Both the position numbers and the translations under genes were made by a program. From Cafeteria roenbergensis (lineage: Eukaryota; Sar; Bigyra; Bicosoecida; Cafeteriaceae): a stretch of 64,000 nucleotides of DNA. This document shows positions 8,488 to 20,100 of the stretch, piece by piece. Location of the stretch: contig VLTN01000057.1 of the NCBI GenBank assembly GCA_008330645.1, forward strand, positions 1 through 64,000, in the 5' to 3' direction. Position 1 is the stretch's first letter; the number at the start of each line of letters is the position of its first letter. Below the pieces are notes generated by a model that made no database searches, was not told the origin of the DNA, and saw nothing but the letters and a program-made list of their open reading frames with translations.

Positions 8488-11400
8488 TCAGTCAAAGAAC
8501 TCGTCCTCGTCGATAGCATCGGCGGCTGCGGTTGCCATGGCCGCGCCACCAGCAGAGGCGGCAGCTGCAAATGCCCCGGCGAGCTGCCCGACTGCGCCGC
8601 CGCTGCTGGCCGCCCCGCCCGTGGAGGCCTCGAAGCGGGCCTTGGAGTCAAGGTACTGCTGGAGCTGAGCACGGGTCACAGAGGCCTTGGAGGCTGCCCT
8701 TGCGCGCTGGAAGCAGTTGACGTTCATGGCCCAGTCGGCGGTGGCCGCCTTGGCCGCCTTGAGGGCCTTCTTGCCCTTGCCGCCGGCGGCGTGGAAGACC
8801 TCCATGACGCGCACGAGGCGCTCGCGCACGGAGATCTTGATGGCCATTTGGCAGAGCCCCGCGATGTCGGAGCCGGTGAAGCCGTCGCAGCTGTCGGAGA
8901 TGGCGTCCACGTCGACGTCGCGGGCGACGATGGACTTGCGGAGGACGGCCTTGAAGATGGACCGGCGGGCCTCAGGGTCGGGCATGGGCACGAAGATGAG
9001 CTGGTCGAGGCGGCCGGGGCGGCGCAGCGCCGGGTCGATGGCGTCGGGGAGGTTGGTGGCGCCCACCACGAAGACGGACTTGCGCTCGATCACGCCGTCC
9101 AGCTCGGTGAGGAGCTGGTTGACGATGCGGTCGTGCACTCCGCCGGCGGAGGAGGCGCCCCAGCCGCCGCGGGTGCGGGCGATGGAGTCGAGCTCGTCGA
9201 AGAAGAGGATGGCTGGGGCGGCCTGGCGGGCCTTGTTGAAGATGTCGCGAACGTTCTCCTCGGACTCGCCGAACCACTTGGTCATGAGCTGGGGGCCCTT
9301 GATGGAGATGAAGTTCACGCCGCACTCGTTGGCCATGGCCTTGGCGATGAGCGTCTTGCCGCAGCCAGGGGGCCCGTACATGAGGGCGCCGGCGGGGGGG
9401 CTGAGGCCCATCTGTTTGAACATGGCGGGGTACTTGACGGGCATCTCCACCATGTCGCGCATGGCCTTCTTGACCTCGTTCAGGCCGCCGATGTCGCGGA
9501 AGCGCGTGGAGGGGCGCTCGATGGCCACCTCGCGCATGGTGGAGGCGGTGGTCATGTCCAGCGCGGCCATAAAGTCGCTCTGCACGATGCGCATCTGGTC
9601 CAGCCACTCGGCGGGAATGTCGTCCTCGTCAAAGTCGAGGAGCATCATGGCCGACGAGTCGGGCTCCAGGCCGAAGGTCTCCTCCTCCTCCTCCTCCTCC
9701 TCCTGTTCTTTGCCCTCGGGCGCAGCGGCGGCGGCGGCGGCGTCGCCGCCCGCCGCGGCCGCCGCCGCGGCCGCCGCCGCGTCTGCCTCAGCGTGAGCCC
9801 GCTTGGCGTCCGCCGCCGCGGCCGCCACCTTGGACGTGGTCTCGCGCTCGGCCTCAGCCTGCTCGGGGTCGGCGCGCAGCATCTCGCGGACGCAGTTGAC
9901 GGCCGCCTTCATGCACACGGAGGCGAGGTCGGCGCCCACGTACCCGTGGGTGACCTCGGCCACGGCCCAGAGGTCGACCTTGTCGATGGGGTCCTCGAGC
10001 TCGAGGCGCATGCGGCGGGTGAGCTTGGAGAGGATGTCGAAGCGGGCCTCGCGGGAGGGGGCGGGGATGAGGATCTCGGTGTCGAAGCGGCCGGAGCGGC
10101 GGACGGCCGGGTCGAGGACGTTGGGCCTGTTGGTGGTCGCGATGACCATGACCCTGTCGGAGGTGCCCATGCCATCCATCTCCGTGAGGAGGGCGGTGAC
10201 AATCTGTTTGGCCTCGTCGCTCTTGGCGCGCTCGCGGCTGGGCGCGATGGAGTCCACCTCGTCCATGAAGATGAGGCACGCGCCCTCCTCGGAGGCGATC
10301 TTACGCGCCTCGCCGAAGACGGACTCGAGGCCCTTGGCGCCGTCGCCGGCGACGATGGAGGGGCCGTTGATGACGAGCATGCGGACGCCCGTCTCGTTCT
10401 CGAGCGCCTTGGCGATCATTGTCTTGCCGGTGCCGGGGGGCCCGTGGAGGAGCACGCCCGAGGGCGGCCTGACCCCCATGGTGGTGAAGAGGACGGGGTG
10501 CTTGAGGGGCAGCTCCACCACCTGCCTGATGCGGCGCACCTCCTCGTCCAGCCCGCCGATGTCGTCCCAGCCGATGGCGTTGAGCTGGTCCTCGCCCTGC
10601 GCCATGGGGATGGCGTCGAGCATCACGAGCTTGGTGGCGGCGGCGCCCTCCCCGGCGGGCACCACGCGGCCGTAGTCGCTGCCGTCCGGCGCCTCCACGT
10701 CCATGATCTTGCACCAGATGTCCTTCCCCGCGCCCTTGCAGCGGATGAGGTCGTGCTTGCGGACCACGCGGCGCTGGCCCGTGACCTCCTCGTGGGTGGT
10801 GGGGTGCGTCCAGGCTTCCGGCCGGAAGTACGGCAGCACGAACGTGTACCCGATGTCGCCGGTCAGGCCCTTGATGTACTCCTCGATGGGGGCGATGGCC
10901 ACCTCGGTGAGGTCTCCGGGGTTGGCCGTCTCCAACGTGACGTAGTCGGAGGGGGACACTCCCAGGTTGCGGCGCTGCGCGTCGTTGATTGCCACCACGT
11001 TGTCGGGGTGGGAGTCGTTGGGCGCAACCAGAAGCACGGTCTCGCGGCCCTTGCGCGCAATGATCCGCACGTAGTCGCCCTCGAAGAGCTCCAGCTTGTC
11101 GATCGTGGCCGCGTTCATCTCCACCACGCTGGACGCGCGCGGGTCGTCCACGTGCCGCTCCATCACGGCCACCACTGCGAGCGCGCGCGGGCCAAAACGT
11201 GTCGGGGGGAAAGAGGAAACACGGGTGGGTGCCCGGCCAGTGGGTGCAGGCCCCATGGGGGCGCGGCGGGCGACGGAATGCGGGGCGCGGTTCGCTGCAG
11301 AGCGCGCGCGGTCAAGGCTCCCCGCGCCGCGCAGCGCCACCAACGCGGCCCCAGGCCGCGCCCCACCACCAGTCCCGAGGAGATGTCCCCCCCCCCCGCC

Positions 11401-11746
11401 CCGGCACGCGGCGACTCGGGACGCCGGCCGCCCGGCTGCCGGGCGCCGCAAATTCTCTCAGGCCGCGCAAACTGCCTCCGCCACGAGTCAATCCACTGCT
11501 GGTTCGGCAGGCACATGGCACCGCCTCGTGCACTGGCGCCGGGGAGGTGCCGTGCGCGCCCCTGGAATCGGCGGGCACTCCCGGCTCCGCCGAGCGGCGG
11601 GGCCGTGGGGGCAGGGCCTGTCGGGCCAGCACTCGGCGCGGCCGCGAGCGGGAGCGGCGAGGGATCCGTGCAGAGTGTCAGTCTGCTGCCGGCAGGGCGC
11701 GCGGCCCGGGCTCACTGAGTTTGGTGTCACCTCCTGCGGCTGCCAT
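8488..11746 (-). CDS. CDC48: CDC48/p97-type AAA+ ATPase with an enlarged D1-D2 linker
   Basis: Cdc48 unfolds ubiquitinated proteins with the cofactors Ufd1-Npl4. A 31-nt exon (11716-11746, MAAAGGDTKL) joins in phase over a 541-bp intron to 8488-11174, giving 905 residues against about 806 in human p97. The N-domain runs to about residue 190. D1 has GPPGTGKT (about 254) and IFMDEVDSIAPSRE. D2 has GPPGCGKT (about 610), ILFFDELDSIA and a GRLD arginine-finger region. Between D1 and D2 (about 450-520) sits an Ala-rich then Glu-rich insertion that orthologues lack. The tail ends DEDEFFD instead of the usual Tyr-containing end, so C-terminal cofactor binding may differ. Start choice rests on the phase match and on the restored MVAV strand. 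Confidence 0.93.
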
Positions 11747-11997
11747 GGCTTCTGAGCTCGGCGTCCGCGGCCTGCTGGCGCGCGATCGCGGCAGAGTGCA
11801 GCGCGGCGGCGCGACCGCACTCAGCCAGCGCTCCCGACTCCTTGGAAAGCTCGGCTCTGCAGAGTTCGCCGGTGAACCGAGCAACGCGCGGCGATCCGCC
11901 TTGGTGTCGAGCCCCTTTTCGCGGCCGGCCCCTCCCGCGCCCTGGCCCCCGGGACACTCCCAGCCCGCAGCTCGCCCGAGCCGCCCCGCTTCTTGTC
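11747..11997. promoter_or_regulatory. Divergent spacer between CDC48 and UAP56
   Basis: 251 bp between the two start codons. It holds GC-rich direct and inverted elements such as CGCGATCGCGG but no TATA box. It very likely drives both housekeeping genes. Confidence 0.5.
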
Positions 11998-14511
11998 ATG
12001 GCCGCCGCCTCCGCGATCAAGGTGAGTCGCGCTTAACCCCCCCCGTCACGTGCGCGGGCGAGCGAGGCGCGCACGCGGCCCGCAAGGTGCCAAAGTTCGC
12101 AGCGTTTTCGAACCCGAGCGGCCTGCTCGCCGCGGCCGGTGGCCGCCGCCCCGGACCGGGCCCCCGTGCCAAGCGGGCGCCAGACCGCTCGCAGCACGAC
12201 GCCTGGGCCGTGGCGCGCCTGGGCTCCACTGTGCCGCCCTGTGGCCCTGAGTTGCGGCTTGCCACTCGCAGACCGAGGACGACATTCTGCTCGAGTACGA
12301 GGAGACTGAGGAGGCTCCCGCCGGCGCCGCCGCGGCCGCCGCCGCCTCGTCTGGCGCCGACGCCGAAACCAAGTGCGTCTCCCGGCTGCACTCGTGAAAG
12401 CCGCCTCCCCGCTTCGCGGCGGCAGCACCGAATGAACACAACGGGCCCCGCGCAAAACTGCTTGGTTCCAACGACGGCGGCTCGAGGCCATCGCCCTGGC
12501 GCGCCCCGGGGCTTTCAGCCTGCGCCGAGCGACCTGTCGCCCCCTTGGCGCTGCTCCCGGCTGACCCGGCCGCTGCCGGGGGCGCGCGGGGGCAAGGGCC
12601 GACGCTCTTGCGGTCGCCTCCGGCCAGGGAGGACGGCTCTTGTCTCTGTCGGACCTGTGGCCGTCGTCGCGGCCCCGCTGCCGCTCGCCGTTTCGGCGGA
12701 CGCGAGGCACACTCCTTCGGACAAAAGAGTCGTCCCGCCTCGCGGGTGCGGGCGCGGGTGCAGGCGCTGGTGCCCCCCGCTGCGTCGTCTTGAGCCGGAG
12801 CCGCCGTCGCCTCCGCCGCGGTGGGCCGCAAGCACCCCCACGCTGGCCGTCCCTGTCTTGGCATGTTGTCAGTCATCCTTTCTCCCTTTTCTCTCTCTCT
12901 GTCTCTCTGTCCCCCTGTTCCTCTGTCCCTGCCCCCCCCGCTCTCCCCCGCTCTCTCCCGCCTCCCCCCCCCGCTCTCCGTCCTCCCCTCTCGTCGGCCT
13001 TGCCCTCCCCCTCCACCGTGCCTGCGCGCCGGACCACACTCACGCCTTTCGCCGCCGGGGATCCGCAGGGGGGACTACGCAGGTGTGCACGCCGCCGAGT
13101 TCAAGGACTTCATCCTCAAGCCCGAGGTCCTCCGCGCCATCGCCGACGCCGGCTTCGAGCACCCCTCCGAAGTGCAAAACCAGGCCATCCCCCACGCCCT
13201 CTCCGGCATGGACGTGCTCTGCCAGGCGCGCTCCGGCATGGGCAAGACGGCCGTGTTCGTGCTGTCCACCCTGAACCAGCTCCAGCCCAAGGACAAGCAG
13301 GTCTCCGTGATCGTGCTCTGCCACACCCGCGAGATGGCCTTCCAGATCGGGCTCGAGTACCAGCGCTTCGCCAAGTTCCTCCCCGCCGTCAAGTCCGCCG
13401 TGCTCTTCGGCGGCGTGCCGCGCCAGAACCACATCGAGCTCCTCAAGGCCACCCCGCCGCACATCGTCGTCGGCACCCCGGGCCGCGTCATGGACATGAT
13501 CGAGGAGGGCGTGCTTGACGTCTCGGCCGTCAAGTTCTTCGTCCTCGACGAGTGCGACAAGATGCTCGAGGCGGTCGACATGCGCCGCCAGGTCATGAAG
13601 GTCTTCATGAAGACGCCCCCCCAGAAGCAGGTGATGATGTACTCGGCCACCATCGACGACAAGATCAGGCCCATCTGCCACAAGTTCCTCCAGGACGTGA
13701 GCCTTGTCTTCCCCGCGCACTCTTCAGCGGCCCGCTGCCCCCTCCCGCAACGGGCCTGCCCGTCGGCCCCAGCGCGACTGCAGCCCGTTGGCCCCCCGCT
13801 CGCTCGCTCGCTCGCTGCGCCAGCCCAGGGGGGCCCGTGGCCGTGCCGCGGCTGCCCGCGGCGCCGTGCTGCGCGTCGCCTCCCGCTCTTGCCGCGCCCT
13901 CGCCTCGACCTCCGCCAGCCAAGCCCGCCCCGACTGTGCCCGCCCCGCAGCCGCACGAGATCCGCGTGGAGGACGGCAAGCTGACCCTGCACGGCCTGCA
14001 GCAGTACTTCGTCGAGCTGCCCGCGGAGAAGAAGAACCGCAAGCTCACCAACCTCCTCGACAACCTGGACTTCAACCAGGTCATCATCTTCGTGTCCTCC
14101 GTGGCCCGCTGCGAGGAGCTCAACAGGCTGCTCGTGGACAGCAACTTCCCCTCCATGGCCATCCACGGCCGCATGCCCCAGAAGGACCGCGTGAGCCAGT
14201 ACACGGCCTTCAAGAAGAACGACAGCCGCATCCTCGTCACCACCAACCTCTTCGGCCGCGGCATCGACATCGAGCGCGTGAACATTGTCATCAACTACGA
14301 CTTCCCCGCTGACGACGAGCGCTCCGGCGCTCACGCTGCCGACACCTACCTGCACCGCGTCGGCCGCGCCGGCCGCTTCGGCACCAAGGGCCTCGCCATC
14401 TCCTTCGTCACCACTGACGAGGACAAGGCCGCGCTCGCCGACGTGCAGGCTCGTTTTGCCGTGGAGATCCCAGCTCTCCCGGACACCATCGACACCAAGA
14501 CGTACATGTGA
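11998..14511 (+). CDS. UAP56: DEAD-box RNA helicase UAP56/Sub2 (DDX39)
   Basis: UAP56 acts in spliceosome assembly and, in the TREX complex, in mRNA export. Four exons (11998-12021, 12272-12372, 13069-13696, 13951-14511) all join in phase to give 437 residues, about the family length. The acidic N-terminus [11 protein letters not shown] matches the family, then [20 protein letters not shown] and the Q-motif region HPSEVQ. Walker A is RSGMGKT (about 95), motif II is DECD (about 202), motif III is SAT, and the C-lobe ends with [10 protein letters not shown]. Introns are 250, 696 and 254 bp; the second has a long CT-rich tract (about 12880-13010). The first coding exon is only eight codons. Confidence 0.97.
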
Positions 14512-15002
14512 AGACTGTGTGCCAGCCGCCGCGCGCCACGCAAGCCTCTTCCCCTCTTCTCGCCACACCTTCCCCCACCCCCCCCCCCCTCCCTCCTGTT
14601 TTGCACCGTGCGCGCCCACTCTTGTCACACGGCACGCGCTCCTCATGCCAGCAACGCCCGCGGCCTCCGTCGCTGCCTACGCTTGGGGCACTCCGCGGCG
14701 CATTTCAATCGCGCTTTGGGGCACTCCGCGCCGCAACACCAAGCACGGGGTATCGCGCACACCAAGCGGCGTCCACTAGAGTACTGTCCCCCTCTCGTTG
14801 CTGCCATCAGCTGATTGCAGCGGGGAGGGGCCTGAGGCGGCAGCGCGCGCCCGCGCCTCGCCACTCGCAGGCTGAATTCTTCGCGGAACCCAATATGCTG
14901 CAGAGCTGCTCTGCCGGCAGATGCGCCCGCGCGGATGACAACGCAGAGCCGCCGGACCGCCGCCCGAATCGCACTCCCCAAAAAGCAAAGCAGCAAGCAG
15001 CA
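14512..15002. other. UAP56-actin intergenic spacer
   Basis: 491 bp holding the UAP56 3' UTR and the actin promoter. A pyrimidine-rich tract with a C run (14565-14597) follows the UAP56 stop, and a 16-17 bp near-direct repeat of GGGGCACTCCGCG type lies at about 14684-14736. No gene is seen. Confidence 0.55.
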
Positions 15003-16595
15003 ATGGTGAGCTCCGCCCGCGCCCCAGCGGCGGCTTCCGGCAGCCATCGTTGCCCCGGCAGCCCGCGCGTGAACCCCGCGCCGCCGGGAGGCGGGCAGGA
15101 CGGGAGTGCCGCGCGAGTGGCACTTGCCTGCGGAAGGACTTGGCGCGCGAGGATCGCAACGCCCCCTCGCCCCCGCGCCGGCCCGGGCCGCCTCCAGCTG
15201 CCCCGCACTCCAGCCCCACGCGCCCTGCTCGGCGCCGGGGAGGGGGGAGGGGCAGGATAGGGCGCAAGGCGGAGGTCCGACCGCCGGCGAGGCTGGTGTC
15301 ATCCGGGCCGATGCTTTGCTTGAAGCTGGCGCGATCTTTGGAGTTGCTCGGTTTCCAAACCCCACGTGTCCCCGCCCGCGCGGCCTGTCCCCACCCCCCC
15401 CCCTTCCCGCGCCATCCCACGCCCTCCTCCCCTTCCCCTGCAATCTGGTTCGACGTTCTCCGCGCAGGCCGACGAAGATGTGCAGCCTCTGGTGGTGGAC
15501 AACGGGTCCGGCATGTGCAAGGCCGGCTTCTCCGGCGACGACGCCCCCCGCGCCGTCTTCCCCTCCATCGTGGGCCGCCCGCGCCACCAGGGCGTGATGG
15601 TCGGCATGGACCAGAAGGATGCCTATGTGGGCGACGAGGCGCAGTCCAAGCGCGGCGTGCTCACCCTCAAGTACCCCATCGAGCACGGCATCGTGACCAA
15701 CTGGGACGACATGGAGAAGATCTGGCACCACACCTTCTACAACGAGCTCCGCGTCGCGCCCGAGGAGCACCCGGTCCTCCTCACCGAGGCCCCGCGCAAC
15801 CCCAAGTCCAACCGCGAGCGCATGACCCAGATCATGTTCGAGACCTTCAACGTGCCCGCCATGTACGTGAACATCCAGGCCGTGCTCTCCCTGTACGCCT
15901 CCGGCCGCACCACCGGTGCCGTGCTTGACTCCGGCGACGGCGTGACCCACACCGTGCCCATCTACGAGGGCTACGCCCTCCCCCACGCCATCAAGCGCAT
16001 CGACCTCGCCGGCCGGGACCTCACCGAGCACATGATGAAGCTCCTCACCGAGCGCGGCCACTCCTTCACCACGACCGCCGAGCGCGAGATCGTGCGTGAC
16101 ATCAAGGAGCGCCTCACCTACGTCGCCCTCGACTTCGACGCCGAGATGGCCACCGCCGCCGACAGCTCCGAGCTCGAGAAGACGTACGAGCTCCCGGACG
16201 GCAACACCGTGACCATCGGCAACGAGCGCTTCCGCTGCCCCGAGGCCCTCTTCCAGCCGTCTCAGCTCGGCAAGGAGGCCGAGGGCATCCACAAGGCTAC
16301 CTTCGACACCATCATGTCGTGCGACGTGGACATCCGCAAGGACCTCTACGCCAACATCGTGCTGTCCGGCGGCACCACCATGTACCCCGGCATCGCCGAG
16401 CGCCTCACCAAGGAGGTGACCGCCCTTGCCCCGCCCACCATGAAGATCAAGGTGGTCGCTCCCCCCGAGCGCAAGTACTCCGTCTGGATCGGCGGCTCCA
16501 TCCTCTCGTCCCTCTCCACCTTCCAGCAGATGTGGATCTCCAAGGAGGAGTACGAGGAGGCCGGCCCCAGCATCGTGCACCGCAAGTGCTTCTGA
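15003..16595 (+). CDS. ACT: Actin
   Basis: Cytoskeletal actin of 376 residues, the normal length. The reading frame from 15468 to the TGA at 16593-16595 begins [15 protein letters not shown] and ends VHRKCF. It contains [40 protein letters not shown] and WIGGSIL, all canonical. It has no in-frame ATG at its start. The only ATG that fits lies at 15003-15005, directly followed by GTGAGC, with a 462-bp intron ending CGCGCAG. The first coding exon is therefore just the start codon, in phase 0. The intron ends in a C-rich pyrimidine tract. The start assignment is inference but the phase is exact and the product length is right. Confidence 0.97.
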
Positions 16596-17174
16596 GCGCA
16601 TCGCTGCACAGCTGTCGCGTGCGCGAGCACGCGGGGATGTGTCGTAGCCGCTGAGCCCCGGGTGCGTCGTCAATCAAGCACTGGAAGCGGACCGGTTAGA
16701 GGGCTCCAGACTGAGGCAGGAGGGGTGGAGGCGCGGGATCCGTCCCGCGCCCCTTCCCCCTCCCGTTCCCAGCTGGCGCTTGCCCGCCGCACTGCGCTGC
16801 CAAGCTGGCAGAAGCAGCGCAGCAGTCGGCAGGCACAGGTGGCGCTTCGGCGCCCCTGCCTCCCGCGCTTTGCAGTGTGAATGAGTGACGATGTGATTCC
16901 TGTGGGATCTATCAACCAGCGACCACGACGACTGCGCATGCCTCAATCTCTCGAGCACACGCAACGCCATATCATCAAGTATCCAACACGCTGAAATTTG
17001 TGCGCGTGCATATTATGGTACCGCGGCCGGGGGTGAGCGTTCCGTTCGTGCAAGGCGTTGCTGGCCGAGCCAACGATTGCGAAGCACGGTGTGCCCCCGG
17101 CCAGCGCTGGCACGCATGGTTGCCAGGCACAGACATGCGCCTTCGCCGCAAGCGCCTGCGGGCCTTGGCCCTCG
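16596..17174. other. Convergent intergenic region between actin and RecQ
   Basis: 579 bp, lower in GC (especially 16870-17015) than the genes around it. No coding or structured RNA signal is visible; it should hold both 3' UTRs. Confidence 0.55.
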
Positions 17175-20100
17175 TCACCCTGTCGCGGAGACGGCCGCTC
17201 CGTCGCCGCTGGGCCGCCTGACCGTGCCGTCGGCCCGCAGCGGAATGAGCCTCCCCGCCGACGTCTGCTGCACGATGACCGCCCATCGCCGCTCCACCTG
17301 CTGCTGGAACGTCGCGTCGGCCGACGCAGGGGGGCCGCCGCTCCTCCGAGCCTGCCTATCCGCCAGCCTTCGCGCCGCCTTGACGATGGCCGAGGCTGCC
17401 CCGCCGACGCACCGGCTCAGCGCGGCGCCCGTGGCCTGGCCGCCGCACTTCTTCTGGTTCGCCAGCAGCGCCGCCGCCAGGCGGGCAGCGGCAGCGGTGT
17501 CGCTGCGAGCAGCCTCGTCGTCAGCCCGAGTGGCCGCATCGCCTCCGGCAGCGCCACCGGCGGCAGCAGCAGCTGGTGTGGCGCCCGCGCTGCCAGCCGG
17601 GGCGTGGACGGCCGCCCCCACAGCGCCGGCAGCAGCAGCGGCGGCTGAGGTTGCCGCAGCGGATGAGGTTGACGCAGCGGATGAGGTTGTCGCAGCGGAA
17701 GGGTCACCGCTCTGCACGCCGCCGCCGCCGCCGCCGCCGCCACAGCCGCCACTGCCGCCGCCGGCAGCGGCTTCACGGTCTCCGACTGGCGGCTCCACGG
17801 GCCGGGGTGCCTTGAAGCCTGCCGCCCGCCCCCGGCGCCGCCGTGCGAGCCGCAGGCGGTACTCAGCCAGCGCCACCTCCCGCTGCGAGCCGACGGCCCG
17901 AGCATGCTCCAGGTCGGCCTCGCGCGCCGACGTGTCGCCGCTCGCGCTGGCGGGGCCGGAGTCCGCAGCGGCCGCCGCCGCAGAGGCCGCGTCCTCGGCC
18001 GCCACAACGGCGTCGATGCCGGACCCCCGAGGGGCGGCTCTGCCGGCAGAGCCCGGCCCGCAGACGCCCGCACTGTCTTGGTCGATCGCAAAGGAGCCGG
18101 ATGACGGTCCATGCACGCCCACGCGCGTTGCTCGGAGCCGCTTGGCGCCGGCCCCCTGAAGCAACCTGCCGCCGCCGTCTGGTCCGGCGTCTCCGTCAGA
18201 ATCGTCGGCGCTGCCGTCTTCGTCGTCGTCGTCTGGATTCCCGCTGTAGAACCCGCCCCCGCCCCCGCTCCCGCCGCCCTCGCGCCGGCGCCGACGTCGC
18301 TTCACCGCCTTATCCGCCGCACTGCCCCGTTCAACGGCAAAGTCGCCTCCGCGCCTCGTTGCCGCCATAGCCCGGCGAACGGCTCTGATGTCCTCGCAGA
18401 CGTCGCAGAGACGGACGTCAACCGCAGGGGTCCCGCCGGGGGCCCTCCCAGCTGACAGGAAACTGGAGTGCCTCTGCCGGCAGGTGGCAGAGCTCTCGCC
18501 GAAGTGACCGACAATCGCAGCGCGGCGGCACTTCGCGGACATGAGCGTCGACTCGACCGCCGCCAGGTCCGCAACGGACACCTCCAGCTGGTCCTGCAGC
18601 TCCCGAACCCGCGCGGCCCGTTCGGCAGAGCTGGTGGCCGACTCCATCACAGCCTGCTCCTTCCGACGAGCGTCTAGGCCCAGGAGCCGCGAAACCGCTC
18701 CAAAGTCCTGCCTCCTGACGAAGCACCACCACTCGGCAGCAGCCCCGTCGCGGCCGGCTCTGCCGGCCTCCTGCGCCAACGAGTCCATCGTGCCGGGCAC
18801 GGACCACCGGATGACGGTCCGGACGTCGGCGCGATCGATCCCGAGCCCGAACCCGATGGTGGCCACCATCACCGACTGCGGCTGGCTCTGCCAGGCCGCC
18901 TGTGCCGCCTCGCGCCGGGCCTTGGGGAGGCCGGAGTGGTACACGTGAATGCAACTGGCGCCGAAGGCCGTCCCGCCGCCGCTGCCAGCGCCGCCGCTGC
19001 CAGCACCGCCAGCACCGCCAGCACCAGCACCGCCAGCGCCAGCACCGCCAGCACCAGCGCCGCCGCCAGAAGCGGATCCGAGCGGGGCTAAGCCCGAGCC
19101 ATTAAACCCTAACCCCGCCTGCTCAGCCCTGCGGGCTGCGGCCGCGGCAGCCACCTGCCCCAGCCGCGCCGCCACGTCCTCGGCGTCGTCCTTCCTTCGC
19201 ACGTACACGATGGCGGCGGCCCGCTTCACGGCCGCCCCGGGGCCCCAGCCGCCTCCGGCAGGGCCGCTACAGCCGGCACGGCCGCTACAGCCGGCAGGGC
19301 CGCTACAGCCGGCGGGGCCCGTGCCGGCAGGGCCCGTGCCGGGGGCCCTCGGGCAGAGCATGCCGACGAGACTTCTTGTCCCAGCAGCTGCCGCTCTCAG
19401 ACTGGCAGAGCCAGCAGAGCCAGCAGAGCCGCCTCCGCGCGACCGGGCGCTCGCTGGCCGCGGCCCCGCAACGGCCGATGCGCTAGCTGCTCGGGAGGCT
19501 GTCGTGAAACCGCCGGGAAGGGGGGCGTCGTCGTCCTGGGTCGCGGCCTGAGACGGCTTGAACGCTGCAGCAGTCGTGAAACCGCCGGCAGCGGCGACGA
19601 TGGAGGACGCCGTCCTGAACGCCGACCCGCCCGCGCGCCCCGCCCGCCCTCGCCCCGCCGCCCCCGCCGCCCCTGCCGCCGCCCGCCCTCCCCCCTCCCC
19701 CCCACCGTCGTCGTCATCATCGTCGTCGTCACCGCCGCACGCCCCCTCCCTGCCCCCCGCCCCGCCCTCGTCGCCCGCGGCGGGCATCAGGTCTGGGACC
19801 GCTCGCCGGAGGAGCGCTACCAGCTTGCGCAGAGCCGCAGCGTCGCTCATCCCGTCGGCGTAGACAGCCCCGTAGCGGAGATTCGGCCTGTCCATGGTCG
19901 ATCGCAGCACGGCGCCCGACTCGATGCCCAGGCTCTGCCGGACAAGGGCGACGGTGCGCTTGCTAGCCGTGGCTGTCACGGCCAGGATGGGCAGAGCCGC
20001 GCCTGGCCCCGCCGCCCCCACGAGCTGGTCCCGCATCCGCCCTATCGCCTGGTAGGCCGGGCGAAAGGCTGCGCCCCAGCTGTCGACGCAGTGGGCCTCG

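Noticed and set aside
8314-11718. A 1134-residue plus-strand open frame opposite CDC48
   Set aside because: It is the antisense shadow of a verified AAA+ gene, with no stops because of GC-rich codons; composition is Val/Gly/His/Asp-rich without any motif.
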